NCBI GenBank assembly: GCA_916613615.1
Contig: OU744727.1
Coordinates: 17,926,093-17,990,092 of the forward strand
DNA: 64,000 nucleotides
Direction of reading: 5' to 3'
Source of the DNA: Steromphala cineraria
Lineage: Eukaryota; Mollusca; Gastropoda; Trochida; Trochidae
Numbering within the stretch: the first letter of the stretch is position 1; every line of letters begins with the position of its first letter. Shown one piece after another: positions 20,662 through 30,525 of the stretch. The notes below the pieces were generated by a model. That model was not told the origin of the DNA. It did not search any database and saw only the letters and a list, made by a program, of their open reading frames with translations. The position numbers and the translations under genes are program-made.

Positions 20662-20940
20662 GTATTCTACAAAAGAGAAGGGAACTATTATTATGACCAG
20701 GAATATACTTGTGAGTGGGAATTACCAGAAGATTCTGGAAACACTGCTGAATCTCCTTGGAATCAATTTCGCCCTAACAACGGTAAAGTAACTCAAAACT
20801 ACACGATTGAGGCTGACGATGGATACCAGATGCACTGCGATATACATACAATTGTATTTAGAGAACATCGTTTTACAAGGTTACATCTCAATAGAACTTG
20901 TCCACGTTTTGTTAAACATGAATTCAATAAAATTGCTTAA
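20662..20940 (+). CDS. Open exon-like segment d, 92 codons, no ATG at its start (copy A)
   Basis: The frame is open from just after a TATTAG (AG at 20660-20661, possible acceptor) to TAA at 20938-20940. It reads FYKREGNYYYDQEYTCEW near the start and MHCDIHTIVFREHRF near the end, with three Cys and two N-glycosylation-type sites (NYT, NRT). This would suit the C-terminal exon of a small secreted protein. In copy B the aligned frame (48364-48641) has the Trp codon changed to TGA at 48418-48420 and has lost the terminal stop. I do not recognise the family. Confidence 0.4.
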   Translation, partial: VFYKREGNYYYDQEYTCEWELPEDSGNTAESPWNQFRPNNGKVTQNYTIEADDGYQMHCDIHTIVFREHRFTRLHLNRTCPRFVKHEFNKIA

Positions 20941-21802
20941 TCTCAACGTGTTATTTTGTTTGTTCGTTTAAATGCTATGAACATTGCTTGAGATAATGAG
21001 AACGTTGAATTAAAGGACCGTCTCAAAAATCTTTATTTCCAATTTAGTCGCAGTAGATTCCTGAAGGAAAATGTATGATTGACACAATGGTGTAACGTCA
21101 CTGCTGTATTTTAATTTGATTTACCTACCGAGAAGAGTATGAAACTAAATAAATAATGATTGTAATATGAATAGAACAGCCAGAACATAGCTATGCCATG
21201 TACATCTAAGAAGATAGAAAGTTACTAAGTGCAATTGTTAAAGATCTAAATCAAAACTTAGCAAGGGCAATATTTTCAAATGTAAATTTTTACAGTATTC
21301 GCTGTCTTTGTCGCGCACAACCAGATTTGCTTTTCCTTTTCACCGGATCAGGTACTCGTAGCCGTCCAAGAAGTTACAGTGTACCCATTGGCGCAATGAC
21401 AGCAACTTATACGTGAGATATAACCTACACACAAAAAGGTGACGTCACAGAAAGTGGGTTCGTGTGCAGAGGGCACTTCACTTATGACGTTGAAATAGGT
21501 ATTTTGTTGTTGATTAAAACTTAAATGTGATATTAAACTTTAGAAGAATGATGTTTCTACCGTGCAGTGTATTTTCTTCTCAATAGCTAAAATTCATCAA
21601 GAAACGCATCAAGTGGATAGAGGTACAAAACATTATATGATGTCATCGAACAATTATCTGACGAAATGACACATACATGAAGTTATTTTGTTTCTGCGCT
21701 TTTTGCCATGCGACATTGTCTTTCTCGAGCTAACTCAACGACATGAACTTCAATTTTGGTAAAAAGTTTTCCCTTTCTTTACAAATGACATGCTTTTCTC
21801 AC
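20941..21802. other. No gene supported
   Basis: Shared with copy B. A GC-richer patch at about 21300-21480 contains TGACGTCA (21440-21447), with possible coding on either strand (a 62-codon minus frame survives only in copy B, 49050-49238). No splice chain is convincing. Confidence 0.4.
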
Positions 21803-21945
21803 CTAATCAGGAACAAAATGTGAATTTAACAGTGCACACATCAACTTCTGCCATGTCGATAATCCATGATTGTCGGTATCAACTTCTTCAGTATCCACCC
21901 TACCTGCAGATGGAGATGTAGCTCCCTCTGACCTCTCTTTGTCAC
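21803..21945 (-). CDS. Candidate terminal exon, minus strand (copy A)
   Basis: On the minus strand an acceptor ATTAATACAG (AG at 21946-21947) precedes a frame reading GDKERSEGATSPSAGRVDTE, then HGLSTWQKLMCALLNSHFV and a TAG stop at 21803-21805. Copy B keeps the same frame and length (49505-49647) with only substitutions. There the frame is open further upstream (to 49759) while copy A is interrupted by an indel upstream. No domain is recognised. The acidic start and conserved Trp-Gln-Lys-Leu end look protein-like. Confidence 0.4.
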
Positions 21946-24780
21946 CTGTATTAATAATGTTTTTAAACAAGTATTTTCGGTCTGACCATGACGTCATTTT
22001 CGCTGTGGATCATCACACCCGTGATAAGAACTAGCATAACGATTCAGCAACACTGATGGCAAAAGTCTTTATTATTGGGGAACTATGTTTGATAATAAAT
22101 GCATTAGATTTAAATTTTCTTGTTTCTGTGAGAAAGGTGCACTAGCAATCATCCATCACAATATCGCCTTTATTCTATATTTGCAAAAATGTGTTATCTT
22201 CTTTCATTTTATGAACTTTAGTGTTTTACTTTCAATTGATAAACTACTTAGATAAAAAAAAAACGTATTTCATTAGTGCATTACTTCCTATCAGTCTCGT
22301 TGACATGATGTAAAGCTCATGGGAAATTACATTTAAGACGTGCCACACAACTATGTGTACTTTTCAACTACCAAGAAAAGTTTTGGTTATGCCAACTGAC
22401 ATGTACGGTGGTACAATCCCCAAAGAGGAAATGAAAGATATGGGTATTCTTTTCTTTTGGATTTACTTTCTTTTTTTTTGGTAATGTACCCAAATCATTT
22501 TTGTGTTTATCGATGAAAGCCGTTTTGAAAAAAATTGGAATAAAATGTAATATATAAACAAAAATCAGGGAAATACGTTTTTATGTTTAGTTATGCTGTT
22601 TGTTACCTCACAACGACAATCACAATCAATGTACACCCACAGAAAGGTAGGGGTGCATATTTCATCACAACCGCAGATTAGCTACGTCACTTCTAATTTT
22701 GATGTAGTTGCTGCTTTTATGTTTAACAGTGCCCAAATTTATGATTTATTCTAAGAACATACCAAAAGTCAAAATAATAAAATCTTTTTAAGAAGAAGTA
22801 AGAAGCTAAATCATTTTGAATGAAAGCATCTTTAGAATTCTCTCTGAATAAAGATAAAAAAGAAAATCTATAAAGATTATTTCTTTTTAAAAAATTAGAT
22901 AAACTGTTAATGGGATCGAAAAAATCAAACTAAGGAGAAAAAACAATTCAAAACACTTATCGTACAATTTCCTAACGAGACACAATAAAAAGAGTATTTG
23001 ACGTATCTCTTTGTTTCGTCACAATTTGGTAAACTAGATTTGTAGGTACACATAAAGTTTCTCGAAACATCAAGATCGAAATCGATTTCACAATGTTTCA
23101 AATATTTAATGCAACCTTATAGCACCACACGAAAATAAAGTCTTAGATCAAATGCAATATCTCAGTTGGAAATGCTTTCTCCCTGGACTATGTAACATTT
23201 CATGTAATCAATTTGATGTGAATTGGCTCTTTCGATCTTAGTGCCATTTATTGACACCACGGAGTGCACCTCATTTGGGTTTTATCAAGCATAGTAGTAA
23301 ATGGAGTCAGGAATACTAAACAAAGTAGTGAGGGTATTACAGTGTATGTACATTTGGAGCGATATTTCAATTGTACAAGAAAACATTACTGTTGTATGTC
23401 TATGTTTTAAATTGAATACCTGTTGTTACAACTTTTACAACCTTGAATAATAATACGAATTTATAAAAGACAAACCCCATCTATAATTATGAATATTGTG
23501 GACATAAATGTTTATCAAATAAAGCGTTCATCTAATAATGTAACAGTTTTGCAGTATGCATAATCATTAGTTGCTAAAATGTTATTTTTGAAATATATAG
23601 ATAATTGTTGAAATATATACTTAACTTTCTTAACGCTTGAAATTATGCATGTTTTTAATTATTAACCTTTTTGTTATTGTCGACCTCATTTGAACAAACT
23701 GAAAGAGTTCACCTGGACTTAATTTCTTTTGTCTAATCTTCCACCTTCCCATGGGAAATTACGAATAAAATTCACTTACTCCGTCTTCATGAAAATAAGT
23801 CAGTGTTATGCTTTGAAGAGAATAAGGTTAAGTAACTATGTTAAGAGTAAAATAGTATTTCAATATACTTTCTCGTAAAAGCAACATTTTCTCCTCACAG
23901 AATTCTGAAAAGTGATATGAAAAGGAAATGATAACAACTTGCAATAAAACAAGTTTATTAATAACATTTTCAATCACACGCAGACATGTTTTTAGGTTTT
24001 GTTGGTAGTTATAATAACAAGATGAATCTGATAATTCAGCATGAATAATAAATGGCAAGTGAAGTGTCATATTTCTCGGAGTCTTTAACTTATTTTATAT
24101 GTGACCTTTAGATTTTAATGTTATTTCTAGACATTTTTACGAGGTTCTTTTTGATATAACTAGATAATTGTAGAATAAAAAAAACGTTTCATTTGGGTTC
24201 AACTAAAGAAAACGCTAACTGATAGATTCATATGAATGAACTGCCGTTTTATAGAAATGACTAGAAGACAACATATCTTCTGATATTCTGATCTTTGCAA
24301 AATATGTGTATCAGAGAGAGATATGTTGATTTAAAATTGGTATACTGTATTGATTTTACTTTATACTTGTGTCAGTTGCCAGCACCCGCCAATGAAAAAC
24401 TATATAAGTCGGTGATTACAATGTTATACAGTTCAACGCCATGTTGCTAGCTACACCTTTGAAAGTCATCTTCGAAAATCTTGTTCGACATCTCTAAATT
24501 ATATTTTAAATTTTCTTGAAGTTTTTAACTTTTCCCGAGAAGTGAGACAATGGCATGAAGATGTCTTGGATATTGTCATTTTATTCAAGTTGTATTAAGA
24601 TGGGTTTTCATACATCGTTTTATCCCTATAGTTAATGGAAGATGTTACATTAGAAGTTCATGTTGTTATTGGTTTGACTAATTATTAAGTGACAGGCGAT
24701 TTTTTGGCTTCATTCTATTTTGGTGAAATCAACTGACCTTTTCTGAAAAAGATCATTTGTAATATCATCTTTGCTAAATA
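21946..24780. other. No gene seen
   Basis: Very similar to copy B (49648-52446), A/T-rich, with many homopolymer runs. The open frame at 23828-24070 (-) is near-identical in both copies, but that is explained by the high overall similarity here. No splice sites or domain support it. Confidence 0.45.
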
Positions 24781-24830
24781 CAGACAACAAGAAGGTCAGT
24801 CTAAGTAAACCTAGCCTCAATATTATCCGT

Positions 24831-25027
24831 CTCACTCCTATACTGAGCCTAGGAAAGCCTAATAGGGGGTCGCGACAGCCGACCTTTCTGCGACCTATGA
24901 CCCTCCAACGTTATACGTCCGAATGCACACTATTGCGGCTTGATAACATGAGTTCTGATTGGTCAGTTCGATACGTTGGCTGACGCGACTCTCTACTAAG
25001 CCTTTCTAGACTCAGTATTGGAATGAG
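24831..25027. repeat. Imperfect inverted repeat abutting a LINE fragment (copy A)
   Basis: Arms 24831-24884 and 24974-25027 pair at 42 of 54 positions, with most differences being transitions, around an ~89-bp loop. The right arm runs into the start of the LINE reverse-transcriptase homology. The copy B equivalent is 52497-52693. Confidence 0.7.
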
Positions 25028-25625
25028 AAGTCTTGGAAATATCCGCAATCTGATAACTGAGAGTTCTGCTGCAACGCTTGCTCGATGCCTAATTCTGTCA
25101 CGCATAGACTACTGTTATAGTCTGCTCGTGAACGTACCAACAATCCTACATCAAAAGCTTCAGAAGTTGCAAAATCGAGCGGCTAGAATTGTCACCAGAT
25201 CTCCACCAAGAATGCACATAACACCAGTGCTAAAACTGTTACATTGGCTCCCAGTAGCAGCAAGGGTGGATTTCAAACTTCTTGTCCTGACGTATCAGGG
25301 TGTCTTCGGGCTTGCCCCATCATACCTGTGTGAGCTGGTATGCAGGTATATTCCATCACGTAGCCTGAGGTCTGAAAACCAACAGAGACTTGTAGTGTCA
25401 CACTGGAAGAAGAAATCCTTTGGTTACAAGTCCTTTAGTGTTGCTGCTGCCACTAAATGGAACATGATTCCAGACAATATCAAGGAACCTCAATCTTAAA
25501 ACCACATCTATTCAAGCTGTACCTATAAACAAACCTTTAAGTACCCATGACTCTTGTATTCGCTATGAGCACGTCATAGTGGGGTTTAGCGCTATATAAA
25601 TGGACATATTAGTATTATTATTATT
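25020..25625 (+). mobile_element. 5'-truncated CR1/L2-like LINE, 3' end (copy A)
   Basis: The frame at 25023-25499 matches the C-terminal part of CR1/L2/Jockey-type reverse transcriptases: LSRIDYC, LQKLQNRAARIVT, LHWLPV, LTYQGVFGLAPSYL, PSRSLRS and AAATKWN. Then come a GCGCTATATAAATGG tail and (ATT)n at the 3' end. The catalytic YADD region is missing through 5' truncation. Copy A has lost 22 bp near 25495, so the frame ends early after IKEPQS. Copy B retains the original end. The element is dead. Confidence 0.85.
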
Positions 25626-26321
25626 CGTTGGATAAACATTAGTGTGAGATCATTATTAATCAATCGCTATTTTGAGAATTGTTGAATATAGGGAGATCGA
25701 ATTGTTGTTTATTACCCCCATTCCTGGTCTACTTTTAGTCATGAATTCAATTTTATTACGATTGTTTATTTCTTATCTAATACCAGATAACCCAGAAACT
25801 GTCAGCAAAGCAAGCTACTACAGACAGGAAGCGACGAATCTGCACAAATTCATAAACAGGTTCAAATTTTAGAATCAGGAATAAGCTTTGATCCCTAAGT
25901 GCAATTTATGACAGTTTGAAAGCAAGAAATCTAATTTATATCGACGTGCTGGAGATCAATACATTTTCCATTTGGCTTGTTTATTTGCTTGGTCACCTTC
26001 AAGTGAACTGATGTAAAAGTAGATATAAACTTTCTGATGGAAAAGGATATCGATTTTTTGAGACTTGAAGACATTTGAATCCAGGCATGTAAACCATAAA
26101 TAAGGTATTAAAATCACAATATAGCATCCAAGCAGGAAATGTTTTCTCTGATCTCTTGTTTTGTTAAGGTGGATCGGCTTCAAATGATCTGACTCTCTTG
26201 ATCTTAACAACATTTTCAGAAAGCCAAGAAATGTACATCATTTAAAGATTGTCAAAGGCACAATAGTAGTATATCTAAACTAATCTGGGCGTTTGATTCG
26301 GTCATATCCCTCCTTCCACAG
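25626..26321. other. No gene supported
   Basis: Open frames at 25672-25872 (+) and 25956-26213 (-) are present. The first is interrupted by a stop in copy B ('agctagtac' against 'agctactac') and the second is shortened in copy B. I see nothing more. Confidence 0.45.
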
Positions 26322-26387
26322 CCGAGGTGGATACTTTGAGCGTGAAAATCAGCAATCATGCGATGGCATAATAACTACAAAGGATCG
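26322..26387 (+). CDS. Internal 66-bp exon candidate with strong splice sites (copy A)
   Basis: CCCTCCTTCCACAG precedes the segment (AG 26320-26321) and GTACGT follows (from 26388). The only fully open frame reads RGGYFERENQQSCDGIITTK(D), starting with one leftover base and ending with two. Copy B (54010-54075) keeps both splice sites and the frame, with one Thr-to-Ile change. This looks like a real internal exon of an unidentified plus-strand gene, perhaps the one with segments at 19.8-20.9 kb; that link is a guess. Confidence 0.45.
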
Positions 26388-29350
26388 GTACGTTTCGAGT
26401 AACGAAAGTTAAATGGGTGTGTCTTTAGGAAGAGCTAATTAAATTGTTCAGAAACGACTTTTTGTCCTTAAAAATATATGTGTATACAAAAATATAATAT
26501 ATAATGATATTGCAAATAAATTCTTTCGCCGCGTCCCCTCCTTCATGCATATGAAAAGGCAATAATTTGAAAAGTAAAGTAGTGTATTTCTTCTTTCAAA
26601 CATTACATCTTTTCATGACATTCGAAACGTATTTTGCAGCAGCATTATTTTTATTTTTATTTTGTTTTCAGCAGAAGAAGGAGGCGGTCCTTTTGTCAGT
26701 TGGTATGTGGGAATAAATTGCAAAAAATATAAAACAAAAGATAATATAAAATAAGACAAAATAATAGAGGAAATTGATATAATTAAAAAATGAGAATTTT
26801 GCGTAGCCTTCAAGCATTCAAACTGTTGCACCTAGTCAGCTATTCTATTAGAAATCCTTAAAAAACTTCATGTTACTGGTCATCACACATGGATTCACTA
26901 AGTTAGAGAACACCTGGACTGGTCAAAACAATCAAGAACATCATTTCCTTTGTGTTGATGTTTAAGATTAACGATTTAGCTTTCTTACAAGTATGTATGA
27001 TTAGAAACAAAAAACAGGAACATAGTGATATCTAGTGTGAATGTTTGGTACTCAGTTGATAGGCTTATAATTGTCTTAACAATATGACTAATAATTCAGG
27101 AGCAAAATCGGATCTTGAACTATCAACAAAAGTAATTGAAACATGACATTCAATGTGTTTTATCAGGTAAGGGCTCAATTCAGTTCAAAGGCTTTTAGGT
27201 TTTGTTATTTGTGAAAGAGAATGAATTTGTTAAGCAAAATGTATTTATGATTGTTAATATACGACATTTTGATACCATAATCATTACGGTTGGCATTCGT
27301 GTGTGTCTTGATAAAAATACATAATGCTAATTTATAATTTGTCATCAATCAATTTGAAATAGACATCTTATGTATATAAACATAATCCCATTAAAACATT
27401 TAGAAAAATCAAGAGGAAATGATCACAAAGCATAACATCAAATCCTGAAGTCACTGCACGAAATTAAGATTTCTGTTCTTGTTTATATGAATAAACGTTA
27501 TTTACTGACACAGTTTTAGTCGGTCTTGCAAGGTATTTTATGGTTTCAATAGATGAAGTAAACTACATATAGATAGTTTATTTGGAGGTAACTAACGAAA
27601 ACGCTTTGTTGTGGTTTTCAGTGGATTAAGCTAACCTCGTGTAAGAAAGATGAACAGTGTTTCTATAATCAATGTCTTCTAGTATTGATTTTTGTTGTAG
27701 ATGTTATTTTACTAGCCATGAGTACATTAACTTAGTTTGTCCAATCTACATTGTTTTGATCCTGATTATTGCTTATTAGTGTTTAGTAAACAAGTAGCCA
27801 TTCAACATTTGTGAGAGCTCTTTTTTCAAAATATCCACAATTTAAGGAATTGCAATTCTTGACTCTTGTTATTCAAAATCTTATCTTAGCTTTCGAGTTT
27901 TCAAACGGGACTCCACATTTTGCTGTCCTTTCACAACCCCTATCCATGATGGTATTATGATTTTTAATGATTGTTTCAAGAAATAATAATTCAATCGTCA
28001 TATTGTAAGGTGACAATCTAGATACATACATGAACTCAAGAAGTAATAACACAAAATGGACAATGTAATAAACTACCTTCCAAAATAATATAACCATACT
28101 GATTAACTGACAGCATCAATATTATGTAGTTTTCAGTATTTCATTTTGAAAATGGTAAAGTTTGTTTTGGACATCAGGTTTTTTTCTGACATTGTCTGAC
28201 AATCCAATATATTCTTGATAATAATATGATTTAAATGACATTGAAATTGTTTAATAGATTATTACAGTTTTTACAGAACTTAAGTTTCTGTTTTGCTGTA
28301 TTAGCAGGGATGTTAATTTCAACTATAAAAGACTCTTGTCATATATTTTGGCATTGATGATGAGGGATGCATATGCATGTGACATGTATCAAGGACGAAT
28401 GTTGTTTCAAAGTTTCAGTATGTGTTTATCTACAATATCATCTACAAACAACATAATACAACTGCGAGCTCTCTGGAAGGGCAAGGGGGCAGATATAATA
28501 TTAAAAAAATATAACCAAAAGAATAAAAAACTTGATATTTTCTACAGCGATAGTTATAATGGATGATGTCAATAATTGAACGTGTTGCTGCATACAAATA
28601 TATAATGTTCATTTCTTGTGAAACCGATTGCAGTATTATCTCTCCTGTCGGTTTATGAATAAATGTGTACTATTATTTTCTTTTTAAATGACCTGACGCA
28701 TAATAAGGCCTTTTCAAATGAAAAAAATAATGCAACCTTGTTTGTATTCCAATGCATTATGGCAAGACTAGTGACAATAAATAGTAACTACACATTGATG
28801 TGAACTTCATAGGAACCTTTGTAAACCGTAATGAAACCTTAAACGATTAGGCATTAATTCTTGAATTCTCCTTGTTTTGATTTTGCTTTAAACGTTAAAT
28901 GTAATTGATTATTGCTTTAAATTGGAGTTGAACTGGACCAAAAACAATGATATTATACCTAAAAATACGGACCAGCAGGACAGTAAACAAGTCTATTTTT
29001 CACATTTTCAGAAGCTTACAATAGAGTTCTTGCATCCCATATGTATATCGGATAACAATTTATAGCTAAATCAAGCACTGCCAATCTGCTAGACGAGGTC
29101 TCAGATTTCTTTAAATGGTTTTAACTAGCCTGCCAATTTACGAAATTAGCTTGTATTACTAAGCTCAACTGAGTTTATCAGGGCCTAGGTATTGATTACA
29201 AGCAAAACAACTTGGGCATATGTAGAGTATCATTGCTACCTAATGTGTGTTTATTTGGCAAGGGCGCGAACTGAACAGAACATTTTCGAGAATCGATTTC
29301 TAGAATGTTATATCAACATAAGACGTAAGCAAGAATATAGAGAAGTAAGC
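26388..29350. other. No gene seen
   Basis: AT-rich sequence shared with copy B on both sides of its 5.1-kb insertion (the empty site in copy A is at about 28259-28275). Short frames at 26613-26831 (-), 27873-28097 (-) and 28336-28566 (+) show no conserved structure. Confidence 0.5.
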
Positions 29351-29359
29351 GAGAGTATA

Positions 29360-29947
29360 AAGGGCTCATTCTGTTCATCCTTCCGTCCGTTCAATTATCT
29401 CAAAAACCATAAGCTATAGATAAACTAAACTTTCCACACTTGTTAACCACAACCTTGTCCTGAGTTTGGATTTTAAAGTTAAATCTTCTGGAATTAAAGT
29501 TTTTGGTCGTTTCCATATGAACGTCATTTTCTAGACTAAGCAATGTGGTGTGCAATGAGCATTAATTTTCTTAGAAATCTTAAGATTTAGTTGAGAGAAA
29601 TTTGGGCTAAGGGTACTGCTGATTATAATCTTTATAAAGCTAAAAAAAACGCTTCCAAAATCTCATTTTGTACAGAGTTATGGCCCTTAAAGTGCAATTG
29701 AACTTGGGGTAATTGAAAGTTATGATGCTCACACTGGGAACAGTTTTCTCAGTCACTATGACACGTACATGAAGATAAATTTGCGGAGTTATAGCCTTTC
29801 TTCTACTAACAGATCTGACTCTAATGGAGACAAATTTCCTCAGACACTACAACTCATAGGTAACTTGCATTTTGGTCTCAGAAGGTAGTCTTTCATTTAC
29901 CTGTAATATATCCTGTATATTTCAGGGGGGGGGGGGGGACTACATCA
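29360..29947. repeat. Molluscan-type dispersed repeat, partly deleted in copy B
   Basis: It contains 'tccgtccgttcaattatctc', 'ccttgtcctgagtttgg' and 'acagagttatggccctt', phrases I associate with abundant dispersed repeats of molluscs. Copy B lacks about 29650-29947 (its junction is at about 62709). A 13-14-bp G-run lies at about 29926-29938. No ORF. Confidence 0.5.
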
Positions 29948-30165
29948 GCAAACTTCGTGTTTATTTCGTAAGCTTTACAATAGAATAAATAGAGACTGTG
30001 AAATTTGCTTCCTTCTGATTGGACGTGTGGCATGTTTATATACGACTGGTAAATACTCGAATAAACCCCAAGATGTAGATAATACAAAATTCTCTGAAAG
30101 CAGCCCCGTCCTTGCTAAAAATGATTACCATTAAGAACAAAACATGAACTATAGTTTCCTTTTAA

Positions 30166-30521
30166 AGGGGCAGTAGCACGTTTTTAGGGGGAATATAAGG
30201 TGATGTCAGGAAAATGAAAAAAAATGGTTCCAGTTGAAAGACTATGTATTGAAACTAAATTGAGCAGTAATAATTCAAACATATAACATAAAGTTTAGCC
30301 ATGCGATTCATTTTTCTTACACAAAATGAATTAAAGGTGTTCACAAAAAATGGCCGCCAATGGATTTAATGTAAATCTTCATACTTTGTCCTCTGACTAT
30401 GGATGATTGGCTTGTGTAATGAGATTTTTGACACTGTCAATATAATACATTTAGCATTAACTTACAATTATCAGTGAAACATTTGAAATATAAAATTATC
30501 AAAAAACGTGCTACTGCCCCT
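30166..30521. mobile_element. 356-bp MITE with TTAA target duplication
   Basis: The ends are AGGGGCAGTAGCACGTTTTT and its reverse complement, flanked by TTAA at 30162-30165 and 30522-30525. A shortened relative lies at 56683-56800 inside the copy B 5.1-kb element. It differs from the 846-1348 MITE in its terminal sequence, so it is a second piggyBac-like non-autonomous family. Confidence 0.85.
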
Positions 30522-30525
30522 TTAA

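Larger units (their letters stand above)
1..30090. repeat. Segmental duplication, copy A
   Basis: This stretch is repeated in the same order and orientation at 34767-62851. Anchor pairs that can be read directly: 1/34767, 7054/35977, 12671/40688, 14369/42413, 19652/47348, 25023/52689 and 30087/62848. The offset shifts only because each copy has its own insertions and deletions. Similarity is obvious by eye throughout; it looks weaker in the first 8 kb and strongest around 22-27 kb, but I did not compute identity. The right breakpoint is sharp: both copies end in 'aatacaaaat', then diverge after 30090 and 62851. The left breakpoint is outside the window, because base 1 is already inside the homology (within a Tc1-like gene). 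Confidence 0.97.

Noticed and set aside
20662..20940. Segment d as an IL-17-like cytokine exon (SPWN motif)
   Set aside because: The Cys pattern and the terminal CxC typical of IL-17 are missing, so the resemblance is limited to a four-residue stretch.
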